From: Spirulina sp. SIO3F2
GTDB lineage: Bacteria > Cyanobacteriota > Cyanobacteriia > Cyanobacteriales > Spirulinaceae
Direction of reading: 5' to 3'
Length of the DNA: 49,293 nucleotides
NCBI GenBank assembly: GCA_010672165.1
Contig: JAAHHN010000022.1
Location: forward strand, 1-49,293
The notes beneath the pieces are model-generated. The model searched no databases. It was given only the letters and a program-made list of their open reading frames with translations, and was not told where the DNA came from. Numbering within the stretch: position 1 is the stretch's first letter; every line of letters begins with the position of its first letter. The position numbers and the translations under genes were made by a program. Below, in pieces: positions 17,910 through 27,221 of the stretch.

Positions 17910-20900
17910 ATGTCTATATTTCGTCTTGCCCTCTGCTCTGCTGCCCTCATCTCAGTCGCGTCGCTTACCCCGAGTCTTGCTGTTGCCCAGTCGATTGTGC
18001 CTGCGGCGGATGGCACGGGTACAATGATCCACCACAACGGCAGCACCTATCACATCCAAGGGGGAACCCAGGCGGGGGCCAATCTCTTTCATTCTTTCCA
18101 GCAGTTTGGTTTGAGCAGCGGCGAGATCGCGGATTTCTTCAGCAATCCTGTCATTACCAATATCTTTGGGCGGGTTGTGGGGGGTGATGCTTCGATTATT
18201 GATGGTTTGATTCAGGCGAATCCGAATTTGTATCTGATGAATCCGGCGGGGATTGTGTTTGGGGCGAATGCGAGCCTGAATGTGGGGGGTGATTTTTTTG
18301 CAACAACAGCGGATCAGATTTGTTTTGAGGGGGGCTGTTTTAATTCGGTGGGCATCAATGAGTACAGTGCGCTGTTGGGCAGTCCGAGTACGTTTGGGTT
18401 TTTGCAGAATCAGCCGGGGGGCTTGGTGAATGCGGGGACGTTGGAGGTTTTAAAGGGGAAGTCGCTCCATTTAAGTGGTGGAACAGTGGTGAATTTGGGG
18501 CAGATTTTGGCGCCGGGGGGGATGGCGACGGTGGCGGCGATTCCGGGGGAACGGCGGGTGCGGTTGAGTCAGCCCGGAAACCTCTTGAGTTTTGAGGTTA
18601 CAGAAAATGTATTGACCAACGGGATTAATCCATTAGCGCTGCCGGAGTTACTAGCAGGTACGCCAGATAGTTTAAATGTCAAGGTGATTGATGCACCACT
18701 GGGCGATGTTGCTCTAGAGGGTGTTGTTGCCGCAGAGCAGATCGACCTCTATGCTTCAGGGCAAGTAACACCTAGAGATACTGGGTTAGTTCAAGGTAAT
18801 ACGCGGGTGATTCGGCTGAGTGAGTCTGGAGAGAATCCTAATGCAGCAGTGTTTATTGACGCCAGAGCTGATAGTCCAGAGCAGTTGCTCTATGGGGCTG
18901 AGGCGGGAACTGTTTCGCAGATTATTGAACGGGAGGAAAACGGGGTTTCAATGATCAGTGAGCAGTTAGCTGGGATCAGTGAGGCGGTGGGGGAGTTGGA
19001 ATCGGTGGCGATCGTGGCGGAGGGGAATGTGGGGAGTTTTTGGTTGGGGAGTCAGTGGATTCACAGTGACAACGTCGTGGACTATGCGACGCAGTTGCAG
19101 ACATGGGGTGGGGCGTTCAGTGAAGGGGCAGATTTGCTGCTTTATAGCTGCTTTACGGCGTTGGGGGCAACGGGTGAGGCGTTGGTGAATAGCATTGCAA
19201 GTATGACAGGGGCAGATGTGGCGACTTCGGTGGATGTGACGGGGAGTGCGAATTATGGCGGGAATTGGGAGCTAGAGCATCAGGTGGGTAGCATTGAGGC
19301 GAGTCAGCCGTTTACTCAAGGGACACTTAGTAATTGGAATGGCAAGTTAAACACCTGGACAGTGACGAATTTAAATGATTCGGGGTCGGAGTCTTTGCGC
19401 CAGCGGATTGAGGTGGATGCAATGGATGGGGATATGATCACGTTCTCCGTGACGGGTCAGATTGATGTGGGGGCAGAAATTGGTTGGGCAACAGATAATT
19501 TAACGTTGGATGGACCAGGGCAGAATGATTTGGTTTTGGATGGTGGAGGAGCAGGACGGATTTTCAATATCTCTGCGAACAATGCCACGATTAAAAATAT
19601 AACTGTTCAGAATGGCTCTGCTAGCGGGGGCAGCGGTGGTGGCATTAACCACAGTAGTGCTACAGGACTACTCACACTAAACAACACAAACATATCAGGT
19701 AATACTGCGAATATAACAGGGGGAGGATTCCAGGCAAATGGTTTCTTACAATTAAGTGATAGTGTGATTTCTAATAACTCTGCAACCGTAGGAAGTGGTG
19801 GATTTTGGGGTAGGCAAAGTACTTATATCAATAACAGTATCATCCAAAATAATCGAAGTAGTTTCGTTGGTGGTATTCGTAACACAGGCAAGATCACTAT
19901 CACCAATAGTCAGATTTCAAATAATTCTGCCTCTGGTAGTAATGGTGGTCTAGTCAGTGAGCAAGATGTAATTTTAAGTAACAGTATTATATCTGGCAAT
20001 CAAGCAGGGATTAGTGTTGGAGGAATTCGCTCTTCTGGAGGTCAGATCACTGTCAAAGACTCAATCATTGCCAACAACACAGCCAGTAACTACGGTGGTG
20101 GAATTAGTGGCGGTAGTAACGTCACTGTGAGTAATTCAACGATCGCTAATAACCAGGCGGGTACGGATGGTGGTGGTATCCAAAGTAATGGCACAGTGAC
20201 TGTGATCAACTCAACGATTATTAACAATTTCGCTAATACAGGTGGTGGGGTGTATAGCAAGAATACAATCACCCTAGAGAACACAACACTCAGTGGGAAT
20301 CAAGCCACCAACTCTCAGAGTAGTGGCATTTATGCAGCCCAGGGAAAAGTCTCAATTGTTAGCGATGGAGATGTGGAACTGAGCGATCCGATTCAAACCA
20401 AAGACGAAAATACCTCAATCACGCTATCGGGTAGAAATATTACCTTTTCAATTCCGCTTCAATCTCAAGGAGGTGATATTTTCATCAATGCTTCCCAAAA
20501 TGTGACTGCCCTGACCGCTGATGCCACCATTTCGAGTGTGGGTACAACGACTGGCGGTAACATTACGATCATTGCAGGTAATGATCTCAATCTGAGGAAT
20601 ATTATTTCAGCTGGGCAAAATGGTGATGCTGGCGATATCAGCATCACCAGCACAGGTGGTATTGCTAACACAATGTTTGGTGGCAGTGCAGGAGCCATTA
20701 ACGCCAGTAGCAGAAGCAATGGCAATGCCGGCAATGTTGCCATCAAGGCCACAGGCGCGATCGCGGTGGGCAGCATCTTAGCAGAAGGCTGGGAGCAGGC
20801 AGGGGGATCTGTGGAGATCACCTCCGATCGGTTCATCCGTCTGACCGATGCGGTAGACGGACGGTTTGCTACCAACGCGAGCATCGCCACAGGCGGTTTG

Positions 20901-22496
20901 ACCGCAGGCGGCACAATCACCATTCGGCATGGGGGTTTAGGTCTAGTGCCCTTCACGGTAGGTGATGCCAGTCTCAATGGCACAGCCGGAGGGTTGAGTA
21001 CGGGCATTGGCCAGATCTTATTCCTAAACCAATCCTTCTTGTTCAACTTCACCCAAGGTGGACTGGGGATCTTATCTATTGATGAGCCTATCCCGCTTAT
21101 TTTGCCGACACCTGGCTCAAATCCTCCGGCTTTGACATTCTATGACCAAAGCTCCGCAGAGCTTTTCATTCAACTCATTGGTGCACAACTGGGTGCGGAA
21201 ACCACCATCGACTACGACAACAATAAATTTGCTTGGGATATTCCAGGCGAGGCGATCGACATCACAGGCAACCTTAACCTACCCGACTTCAACGTTAATA
21301 TTGCAGCGATTGATGAATATCTCGAAGGCGAATACGAAGATTACCTTGAGCTTGAACTGGAAGAAGATGAAGAGCATGTCACATTGACCAGCATCCGCGA
21401 GATGCTAAACGCCATTGAAACTCAAACCCATACGCGACCTGCTCTTATCTATGCTCTCAGCTACCCTGAGAGCCTCGAACTGCTGCTGATTACCCCCCAA
21501 GACGACGAGCCAATTATCCGCGAAATTATTCCCGAAGCCCAAGCCTCAGAACTCCGCCGTACGATTAACCGCTTCCGCCGCACCCTCCAACGCGCCAGCG
21601 ACACCCGCTATCTCGACCCTGCCCAAAAACTCTACACCTGGCTCATCGCCCCCATCCAATCCGAACTCCAAACCTATAATGTCGATACCCTGCTCTTCGC
21701 CATGAGCGACGGTCTCCGCGCCCTCCCCCTGGCCGCCCTCCACGACGGCAACCAATTCCTGATCGAGCAATATAGCCTCGGCATAATCCCCAGCGTCAGC
21801 CTCACCGACAGCACCTACCAACCCCTCCACGACGCCACTCCCCTGGCAATGGGCGCATCCCAATTCCCCACCCTTAATCCCCTACCCGCCGTCCGCCTTG
21901 AACTCAATTCCATCAGCCAAACCTTTGGCGGCATACCCACCTACCTTAACGACCAATTCACCTTTGCCACCCTACAAGACCAAAGCCACACCCTACACCC
22001 CGAGATTATCCATCTCGCCACCCACGCCAAATTCCAACCCGGAGCCGTCGAAAACTCCTACATTGAATTCTGGCAACGACCAATTGGCTTTAACAACTTG
22101 CGCTCTCTGGGCTGGTACAACGACCCCCAAGTGGAACTCCTCGTTCTCAGCGCTTGTGAAACAGCCCTCGGCGACCCGAATGCTGAACTCGGCTTTGCCG
22201 GGTTAGCCGTGCAAACCGGCGTCAAGTCTGCCCTCGCCAGTCTCTGGCAGGTCTCAGATTTAGGTACCTTGGGGCTAATGCAAGGCTTCTACCAAAACCT
22301 GCGCGATCCTGATATCACGATCAAAGCTGAAGCCCTGCGCCAAGCCCAGCTTGCCCTGCTTCGAGGCGAAGTCACCCTGGAAAACGGCATGATGGGCAAT
22401 ATTCCCCTTGCTCCCGAACTCGCCCCCTACAGCAACAGCGACTTAACCCATCCCTTCTTCTGGAGTGGCTTCATAATGGTTGGTAGCCCCTGGTAA
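17910..22496 (+). CDS. Two-partner-secretion adhesin with DUF4347, beta-helix and C-terminal CHAT domain
   Basis: The 1528-residue protein has a signal peptide (1-27, 'SLAVAQ') and a filamentous-haemagglutinin TPS domain (about 28-230; 'NPNLYLMNPAGIVFGANASL'). A DUF4347 domain (about 290-470; 'LLLYSCFTALGATGEALV', 'GADVATSVDVTGSANYGGNW') and a right-handed beta-helix of POMP-like repeats (about 490-760; 'NSTIxNNxA', 'GGGI') come next. A linker with an acidic coil and a complete CHAT domain (about 1150-1528) end it. The CHAT His-Cys pair is His1372 in 'HLATHAKF' and Cys1416 in 'VLSACETALG'. The protein is probably exported through a TpsB pore, none of which is in view. Codon and base composition switch sharply along the gene. 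Confidence 0.9.
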   Translation: MSIFRLALCSAALISVASLTPSLAVAQSIVPAADGTGTMIHHNGSTYHIQGGTQAGANLFHSFQQFGLSSGEIADFFSNPVITNIFGRVVGGDASIIDGLIQANPNLYLMNPAGIVFGANASLNVGGDFFATTADQICFEGGCFNSVGINEYSALLGSPSTFGFLQNQPGGLVNAGTLEVLKGKSLHLSGGTVVNLGQILAPGGMATVAAIPGERRVRLSQPGNLLSFEVTENVLTNGINPLALPELLAGTPDSLNVKVIDAPLGDVALEGVVAAEQIDLYASGQVTPRDTGLVQGNTRVIRLSESGENPNAAVFIDARADSPEQLLYGAEAGTVSQIIEREENGVSMISEQLAGISEAVGELESVAIVAEGNVGSFWLGSQWIHSDNVVDYATQLQTWGGAFSEGADLLLYSCFTALGATGEALVNSIASMTGADVATSVDVTGSANYGGNWELEHQVGSIEASQPFTQGTLSNWNGKLNTWTVTNLNDSGSESLRQRIEVDAMDGDMITFSVTGQIDVGAEIGWATDNLTLDGPGQNDLVLDGGGAGRIFNISANNATIKNITVQNGSASGGSGGGINHSSATGLLTLNNTNISGNTANITGGGFQANGFLQLSDSVISNNSATVGSGGFWGRQSTYINNSIIQNNRSSFVGGIRNTGKITITNSQISNNSASGSNGGLVSEQDVILSNSIISGNQAGISVGGIRSSGGQITVKDSIIANNTASNYGGGISGGSNVTVSNSTIANNQAGTDGGGIQSNGTVTVINSTIINNFANTGGGVYSKNTITLENTTLSGNQATNSQSSGIYAAQGKVSIVSDGDVELSDPIQTKDENTSITLSGRNITFSIPLQSQGGDIFINASQNVTALTADATISSVGTTTGGNITIIAGNDLNLRNIISAGQNGDAGDISITSTGGIANTMFGGSAGAINASSRSNGNAGNVAIKATGAIAVGSILAEGWEQAGGSVEITSDRFIRLTDAVDGRFATNASIATGGLTAGGTITIRHGGLGLVPFTVGDASLNGTAGGLSTGIGQILFLNQSFLFNFTQGGLGILSIDEPIPLILPTPGSNPPALTFYDQSSAELFIQLIGAQLGAETTIDYDNNKFAWDIPGEAIDITGNLNLPDFNVNIAAIDEYLEGEYEDYLELELEEDEEHVTLTSIREMLNAIETQTHTRPALIYALSYPESLELLLITPQDDEPIIREIIPEAQASELRRTINRFRRTLQRASDTRYLDPAQKLYTWLIAPIQSELQTYNVDTLLFAMSDGLRALPLAALHDGNQFLIEQYSLGIIPSVSLTDSTYQPLHDATPLAMGASQFPTLNPLPAVRLELNSISQTFGGIPTYLNDQFTFATLQDQSHTLHPEIIHLATHAKFQPGAVENSYIEFWQRPIGFNNLRSLGWYNDPQVELLVLSACETALGDPNAELGFAGLAVQTGVKSALASLWQVSDLGTLGLMQGFYQNLRDPDITIKAEALRQAQLALLRGEVTLENGMMGNIPLAPELAPYSNSDLTHPFFWSGFIMVGSPW

Positions 22497-22582
22497 CGCT
22501 GGTTATACGATGCTCTCCCTACCATCCCAAGCAGGAATGCATTTAAGCCAAGACCAGATTGAAATCTGTAGTTTTCGAGATC

Positions 22583-22652
22583 CTGTAGGGGCAATCCCCC
22601 TGTGGTTGCCCCAAACCCAGCCGGGGTAGGCACGGGGGCACTACCCCTACAG
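22583..22652. repeat. 70-bp palindromic repeat
   Basis: CTGTAGGGG (22583-22591) is repeated in inverse as CCCCTACAG (22644-22652), with 'GGGGCAATCCCCC' and 'CACGGGGGCA' inside. This is the layout of common cyanobacterial intergenic palindromes of the CCTGTAGGGG type. It lies between the convergent adhesin and CobW-family genes and may fold as a bidirectional transcription stop. Confidence 0.65.
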
Positions 22653-22688
22653 ACTCCAGGTTTCAACTTGGATAGGAGGGTTTTATCC

Positions 22689-23825
22689 TTACGCATCCAA
22701 CACACAGGCCTCAACTTGTTCCCGCAGCTTGTCATGGTCAAGATCTTGGCCAATCAGCACTAATTGATTTTGGCGGGGGCGATCGCCCCATTCATCATCT
22801 TCAATCGAGAACCGTTTGCCACTGAGATGGAAAATATGGCGGCTGGGGCTTTCTTCAAACCAGAGCACCCCCTTCGCTCGGAAAATATTAGGGGTAAGTT
22901 GATTGTCTAGGAAATACTGAAACTTCCGAATCGCTAAGGGTTTATCACTTTGGAAGGAAATGGAGGTGAAACCATCATTTTCAAGGTGATGAGAATGATG
23001 ATGGTGGTCGTGATGCTCATGGCCATGATGGTCATGGCTATGGTGCCCATGAGTATGACCGTGCTTATGATCGGTATGGGTACAATCTGGATCATCACAG
23101 TTCTCAACATCATGGTCATGCCCATGATGGTCGTGGTCATGGTGTTGACCATTCGTTACTTCATCAAAATACTTATCCGACTCAAATAATCCCACACTCA
23201 AAATCAGCGGCAAGGCAGCTTGGGATTTTTGAGTGCGAATAATCCGCGCATCGCGTTTCATCTCTCGAACTCGAACTTCAAGGGCATCCACATCCGCTTC
23301 ATCCACTAAATCGGTCTTATTGAGCAGAAGCACGTCCCCGTACGTAATTTGACTGATCGCCGCCTCACTATTAAATAAATCCAAGCTGAAGTTTTCGCAG
23401 TCCACCAGCGTCACAATCGAGTCGAGCCGCGTCATATCCCGCAATTCAGTGCCTAGGAACGTCAGCGCCACTGGTAAGGGGTCAGCTAAACCCGTCGTCT
23501 CCACAACAAGATAGTCAACTTTATCGTCCCGTTCTAAAACACGATACACAGCATTGACTAAGTCTTCATTAATCGTGCAGCAAATACAACCGTTGCTCAA
23601 CTCCACCATATCTTCGTCCGTGGAGATGATCAGCTCATTATCGATGCCGATTTCACCAAACTCGTTGACCAAAACCGCAGTCTTCACTCCCTCTTGGTTA
23701 CTGAGGATATGGTTGAGCAGGGTGGTTTTGCCACTGCCCAGAAAACCAGTGATGATGGTTACGGGGAGTCCCTGTTTGGGGGCAACCATCCCGACAGTAG
23801 GGTTTGGAGAATCGGCCGTTTGCAT
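22689..23825 (-). CDS. CobW/YjiA-family G3E GTPase with His-rich metal-binding loop
   Basis: G3E GTPases of this class deliver zinc or another metal to client proteins. The 378-residue protein has a P-loop 'GFLGSGKT' (27-34), the CxCC metal motif C80-I-C-C83, the 'NKTD' guanine motif near residue 168 and a C-terminal CobW domain. About residues 225-282 form an extreme His/Asp-rich loop with more than 25 histidines plus a 'CDDPDCTH' motif, suggesting metal storage or sensing. No Zur box was recognised upstream. It is convergent with the adhesin and divergent from ndhC-K-J. Confidence 0.93.
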   Translation of the reverse strand: MQTADSPNPTVGMVAPKQGLPVTIITGFLGSGKTTLLNHILSNQEGVKTAVLVNEFGEIGIDNELIISTDEDMVELSNGCICCTINEDLVNAVYRVLERDDKVDYLVVETTGLADPLPVALTFLGTELRDMTRLDSIVTLVDCENFSLDLFNSEAAISQITYGDVLLLNKTDLVDEADVDALEVRVREMKRDARIIRTQKSQAALPLILSVGLFESDKYFDEVTNGQHHDHDHHGHDHDVENCDDPDCTHTDHKHGHTHGHHSHDHHGHEHHDHHHHSHHLENDGFTSISFQSDKPLAIRKFQYFLDNQLTPNIFRAKGVLWFEESPSRHIFHLSGKRFSIEDDEWGDRPRQNQLVLIGQDLDHDKLREQVEACVLDA

Positions 23826-24029
23826 AATCCTTAAACTCTTAAACGCATTCTTTTCCTTCCATTATTGCTTACAGGTCTAGAGTGATGGGGCACGTTTAAG
23901 GAGAAAATAAGTTAATTCAGTTTCAGGGGCTCAGCGATCGCCTGACCCAGCCATCTGGCTGAAACCCACAGGAGAGCCACAACCGCCTATAATGTGGGCT
24001 GAGATAAAGCAGATTGTGGGGATAGCCTA

Positions 24030-24392
24030 GTGTTCCACCTCAGTGGTTACGAATACTTTTTAGGATTTTTGTTGATCGCCAGTTCTGTGCCGATTCTGTC
24101 TCTAACCGCCTCGCTCCTATTGCGCCCCCGCACGGGTGGGCCAGAGCGGCGTACAACTTACGAATCTGGGATGGAACCGGTCGGTGGCGCGTGGATTCAG
24201 TTCAACATTCGCTACTACATGTTTGCACTGGTGTTTGTGGTCTTTGATGTGGAGACCGTGTTTTTATACCCTTGGGCAGTAGCCTTCAGCCAGCTCGGCT
24301 TGCTGGCCTTTGTGGAAGCCCTCATCTTTATTGCAATCCTGGTGGTTGCTCTTGTTTACGCATGGCGCAAAGGCGCATTGGAATGGTCATGA
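24030..24392 (+). CDS. ndhC: NAD(P)H-quinone oxidoreductase subunit 3
   Basis: NdhC is a three-helix membrane subunit of NDH-1. The 120-residue sequence carries '[13 protein letters not shown]', '[20 protein letters not shown]' and '[16 protein letters not shown]', all conserved in the family. The start is GTG at 24030, which aligns with the usual 'MFxLSGYEYF' N-terminus. Its stop overlaps the ndhK start (ATGA), giving translational coupling in the classic ndhC-ndhK-ndhJ operon. Confidence 0.96.
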   Translation: MFHLSGYEYFLGFLLIASSVPILSLTASLLLRPRTGGPERRTTYESGMEPVGGAWIQFNIRYYMFALVFVVFDVETVFLYPWAVAFSQLGLLAFVEALIFIAILVVALVYAWRKGALEWS

Positions 24393-25102
24393 GCTTAGAT
24401 GCAATCAAACAACAACAACGCGACAAAATTCTGAATCCGGTTGGGAACAATACCGTCACTCAGGAACTTTCAGAGAATGTTATTCTGACCACTGTTGATG
24501 ATATTTACAATTGGGCACGGCTCTCCAGTTTGTGGCCGCTCCTGTACGGCACAGCCTGCTGCTTTATCGAATTGGCGGCGATGATTGGTTCTCGGTTTGA
24601 CTTTGACCGTTTCGGTCTGGTGCCACGTTCGAGTCCCCGTCAGGCAGATTTGATCATCACGGCTGGAACCGTCACGATGAAAATGGCCCCCGCCTTGGTG
24701 CGGCTCTATGAGCAAATGCCAGAACCCAAGTACGTGATTGCAATGGGTGCTTGTACGATCACCGGTGGCATGTTTAGTATGGATTCTCCTAGTGCCGTGC
24801 GAGGTGTGGATAAGCTAATTCCGGTGGATGTCTATATTCCCGGCTGTCCGCCACGCCCCGAAGCGATTATGGACGCGATTGTTAAACTGCGCAAAAAGGT
24901 AGCCAATGAGTCCATCCAAGAGCGGGGTTTGCGCCAGGAGCAAGTGCATCGTTATTACAGTACCCGCCACAATATGAAGGCGGTTGACCCCATTCTGACC
25001 GGTAAATATATCCAGTCCGAAACCCGTCAGGCTCCTGGTTTGGGGCAGGCTGCGGGAATGCCGGTTGCTCCTGCTGTCGAAACCGTAAAAGAGGAGGCTT
25101 AA
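24389..25102 (+). CDS. ndhK: NAD(P)H-quinone oxidoreductase subunit K
   Basis: NdhK (PSST homologue) binds the N2 [4Fe-4S] cluster next to the quinone site. Visible are '[16 protein letters not shown]' with the paired cysteines, '[20 protein letters not shown]', '[14 protein letters not shown]' and '[13 protein letters not shown]', which supply the cluster ligands. The ATG at 24389 overlaps the ndhC stop by four bases and gives 237 residues; an ATG two codons earlier is also possible. A longer open frame upstream is only an overlap with ndhC. Confidence 0.96.
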   Translation: MSLDAIKQQQRDKILNPVGNNTVTQELSENVILTTVDDIYNWARLSSLWPLLYGTACCFIELAAMIGSRFDFDRFGLVPRSSPRQADLIITAGTVTMKMAPALVRLYEQMPEPKYVIAMGACTITGGMFSMDSPSAVRGVDKLIPVDVYIPGCPPRPEAIMDAIVKLRKKVANESIQERGLRQEQVHRYYSTRHNMKAVDPILTGKYIQSETRQAPGLGQAAGMPVAPAVETVKEEA

Positions 25103-25106
25103 GATC

Positions 25107-25643
25107 ATGGCTGAAGAAACCAAAGAGACAAAGGGTCAAGAACCTGAAGAAACCGGCGCGATCGTTGAAGCGGGCCCTATTTCTAGTTGGCTGACCAGCA
25201 ATGGCTTTGGCCATGAGCTTCTAGAGCGTGATCATCTCAATGTGGAGTTGATTCGGGTTGAGCCACAATTTCTAATTCCGATCGCGACAGCTCTCTATGC
25301 CTATGGTTTTAACTATCTACAATGTCAGGGCGGTTATGACCTTGGGCCCGGTAAAGAATTGGTGAGTTTTTATCACCTAATTAAGTTGGGGGATAACAGC
25401 GATCGCCCAGAAGAGGTTCGCATTAAGGTACATGTGCCCCGTGATGAACCAAAAATCCCCTCAGTCTATTGGATTTGGAAGGGGGCAGATTGGCAAGAAC
25501 GCGAAACCTACGATATGTACGGCATTGTGTTTGATGGGCATCCTAACCTCAAGCGTATTTTGATGCCAGAAGATTGGCAGGGTTGGCCGCTGCGGAAGGA
25601 TTATATTTCGCCAGACTTCTATGAGCTACAGGATGCCTACTAA
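25107..25643 (+). CDS. ndhJ: NAD(P)H-quinone oxidoreductase subunit J
   Basis: NdhJ is the 30-kDa hydrophilic subunit of NDH-1. The signature near the C-terminus, '[20 protein letters not shown]' followed by '[16 protein letters not shown]', is diagnostic, and length (178) is normal. It starts 4 bases after ndhK with GAGGAGG upstream, completing the operon. A 13-bp hairpin lies about 80 bases downstream. Confidence 0.96.
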   Translation: MAEETKETKGQEPEETGAIVEAGPISSWLTSNGFGHELLERDHLNVELIRVEPQFLIPIATALYAYGFNYLQCQGGYDLGPGKELVSFYHLIKLGDNSDRPEEVRIKVHVPRDEPKIPSVYWIWKGADWQERETYDMYGIVFDGHPNLKRILMPEDWQGWPLRKDYISPDFYELQDAY

Positions 25644-25722
25644 AGGCTGGGCTGTATGTGAATTAGTTAAGAGCTTAAAGTCCAAGTGGCGATAGCCCTA
25701 GCTAACACTCTCGAACAAAGAA

Positions 25723-25756
25723 AATCCCACTTTGGCTTAAGCACCAAAGTGGGATT
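25723..25756 (+). terminator. Hairpin ending the ndhC-K-J operon
   Basis: AATCCCACTTTGG and CCAAAGTGGGATT form a perfect 13-bp stem with an 8-base loop. No long T run follows on either strand, so it may be a weak terminator, or a 3' stabiliser shared with the convergent gene at 25806. Confidence 0.7.
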
Positions 25757-25805
25757 GTAAATGGATGTGATGCAAGAGAGTAAGTTGGCTCGCAGAAGGA
25801 ACAAT

Positions 25806-26213
25806 TTAAGCAAATTGAGCGGCTTCTTGTTGTAGCAATGAGACTAAAGCTTGATCGCCGCGCTCACAAGCTGCTTTTAGGCGACGAGTCAGAGTCTGTC
25901 GGATATTGCGACTATGAAGTTGGGCCAGGGGATCAATCGCAATCGCAGGCTGAGGCAGGGTACATTGATGGGCCAAGGTAGCTATTTTGACAGCTACGTC
26001 CCCTTGAGCTTCAACGATTGGACATTGTTGGGGCGATCGCCCTATAGCACCCAAGGCAGCAGGCATAGGTGTATGTGGGGTCAGACGTACAGAACCTTGT
26101 GCTGTATTTGAGTAGCCTAATAATTCTCGCTCACTAACTTCGAGAGATAAGCGAGTCCGACGTTGATATGTGCCGTGGTATTGATGGGGCTTTTGTTTTA
26201 GCATTTTGATCAC
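25806..26213 (-). CDS. Hypothetical protein, C-terminus like DUF4278-associated proteins
   Basis: The 135-residue protein has a Gln/Arg-rich N-terminus ('HQYHGTYQRRTRLS'), a middle part without clear motifs, and a helical end 'LTRRLKAACERGDQALVSLL'. That tail resembles the C-terminus of longer cyanobacterial DUF4278 proteins, and the 'YHGTYQ' stretch could be a degenerate copy of their 'YRGxxY' motif. This is consistent with a true DUF4278 gene 130 bp upstream in the same direction. Function is unknown; the family match is tentative. Confidence 0.6.
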   Translation of the reverse strand: MIKMLKQKPHQYHGTYQRRTRLSLEVSERELLGYSNTAQGSVRLTPHTPMPAALGAIGRSPQQCPIVEAQGDVAVKIATLAHQCTLPQPAIAIDPLAQLHSRNIRQTLTRRLKAACERGDQALVSLLQQEAAQFA

Positions 26214-26344
26214 ATCCTAAACAGTCAAGCGGATTTGCAGTGGAGAAGGTTCTCCAACCTATTAGACCGAATGACCTCCCCAGATATTGAGGAGGTTGTG
26301 CAGCGAGATTTTCAGCGGTTGGGTTGATATCAATTAAGCAGCAG

Positions 26345-26524
26345 CTAGTGGGTGTAGTGAACGCCACGGTAGGTTAGCTTATGGGCATCCTGCTTGCGGG
26401 ATTGCTGTTTGTGGTGATGAACGCGCCAGGGCAAACCCCGATAATGTCCACCAATCTCACCTTGAGTGGTTTCTACATTGTCGTGATGGGGTTCGTAGCT
26501 GCGGCCGCGGTAGGACAATTTCAT
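26345..26524 (-). CDS. Small DUF4278-family protein
   Basis: This 59-residue gene is easily missed because a longer open frame runs antisense to it. It begins 'MKLSYRGRSYE', has the central 'GEIGGHYRGLPWR' and ends 'LTYRGVHYTH', matching the two 'YRGxxY' motifs of DUF4278, a family of small cyanobacterial proteins of unknown role. GGAAGG stands 8 bases before the ATG, a good ribosome-binding site. The His- and Lys-rich middle ('HHHKQQSRKQ') is hydrophilic. Confidence 0.85.
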   Translation of the reverse strand: MKLSYRGRSYEPHHDNVETTQGEIGGHYRGLPWRVHHHKQQSRKQDAHKLTYRGVHYTH

Positions 26525-26648
26525 AATTCACCTTCCTTGCAATGGGGCGTTGTCTTTCTGTATCCAATGTAACATTTTTTTCTTGAATGGTATCTATTGC
26601 TACAAAACTTCATGCAATTTCGGCAAAGGCACTTGACGTATTGGAATG

Positions 26649-27092
26649 CTATTGCATACGATCGATCGTGCGATATTGAATGGCCTCAGCAATATGATTG
26701 GATTGAATTGTTTCGCTGGCGGCCAAATCCGCAATCGTCCGAGAGACTTTGAGGATGCGATCCATCGCCCGTGCGGATAAGCCCAGCTTGCGGATCGCGC
26801 CTTCGAGCAACTTGCGACTGGTCTCATCCAGGGGGCAAAATTGCCGCAGATGCCGACTTTGCATCTCGGCGTTACATTCCAAGCCCGGTTCTTGGGTAAA
26901 GCGCTGTTGTGCCCATTGTCGTGCAGTCTCCACCCGTTGCCGCACAGTTGAGGAATTTTCCCCTGTGGGTTGATTCGTCATTTCTTCGGGTTTAAGGCGA
27001 TTGACCGCCACTTGCAAATCAATGCGATCCATCAAGGGGCCAGACAGTCGCGCCCAATAACTTTCTCGCTGGCGAGGAGATGCTCGACACAC
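26649..27092 (-). pseudogene. comM: C-terminal fragment of a ComM/YifB-type Mg-chelatase-like ATPase
   Basis: The 147 residues match the C-terminal third of ComM/YifB (about 510 residues): 'SPRQRESYWARLSGPLMDRI', 'DLQVAVNRLKPEEM', 'SARAMDRILKVSRTIADL' and 'IAEAIQYRTIDRM'. ComM is a hexameric helicase acting in branch migration during natural transformation. The reading frame breaks off just before the 'CRASPRQRE' segment, at a sharp change to AT-rich palindromic DNA, and the N-terminal two thirds are not in the window. comM is a known integration hotspot for genomic islands, e.g. in Acinetobacter. Insertion of the neighbouring prophage is the simplest explanation. Confidence 0.88.
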
Positions 27093-27111
27093 AATACAAT
27101 ATATATACTCT

Positions 27112-27143
27112 ATTGTATGTCAAGATCTACTATGACATACAAT
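27112..27143. promoter_or_regulatory. 11-bp inverted repeat at the prophage left edge
   Basis: ATTGTATGTCA (27112-27122) is repeated in inverse as TGACATACAAT (27133-27143). It lies in AT-rich DNA with related 'CAATACAAT' copies from 27091 on, just outside the comM breakpoint. It could be the element end, an integrase or repressor site, or a terminator for the DUF932 gene. The sequence does not decide between these. Confidence 0.5.
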
Positions 27144-27221
27144 GGAAGAATTATAGCTACGCTCAATGTAGCAAGTAAGCACCTGCAAACTGATTACTCT
27201 ACCAAGCAATCTTGCAGAGAC

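Noticed and set aside
22934-23189. Met- and Ile-rich frames on both strands
   Set aside because: They are out-of-frame readings of the His-rich repeat of the CobW-family gene.
26381-26572. Plus-strand hydrophobic 63-codon frame
   Set aside because: Antisense to the DUF4278 gene, whose motifs and ribosome-binding site are much stronger evidence.
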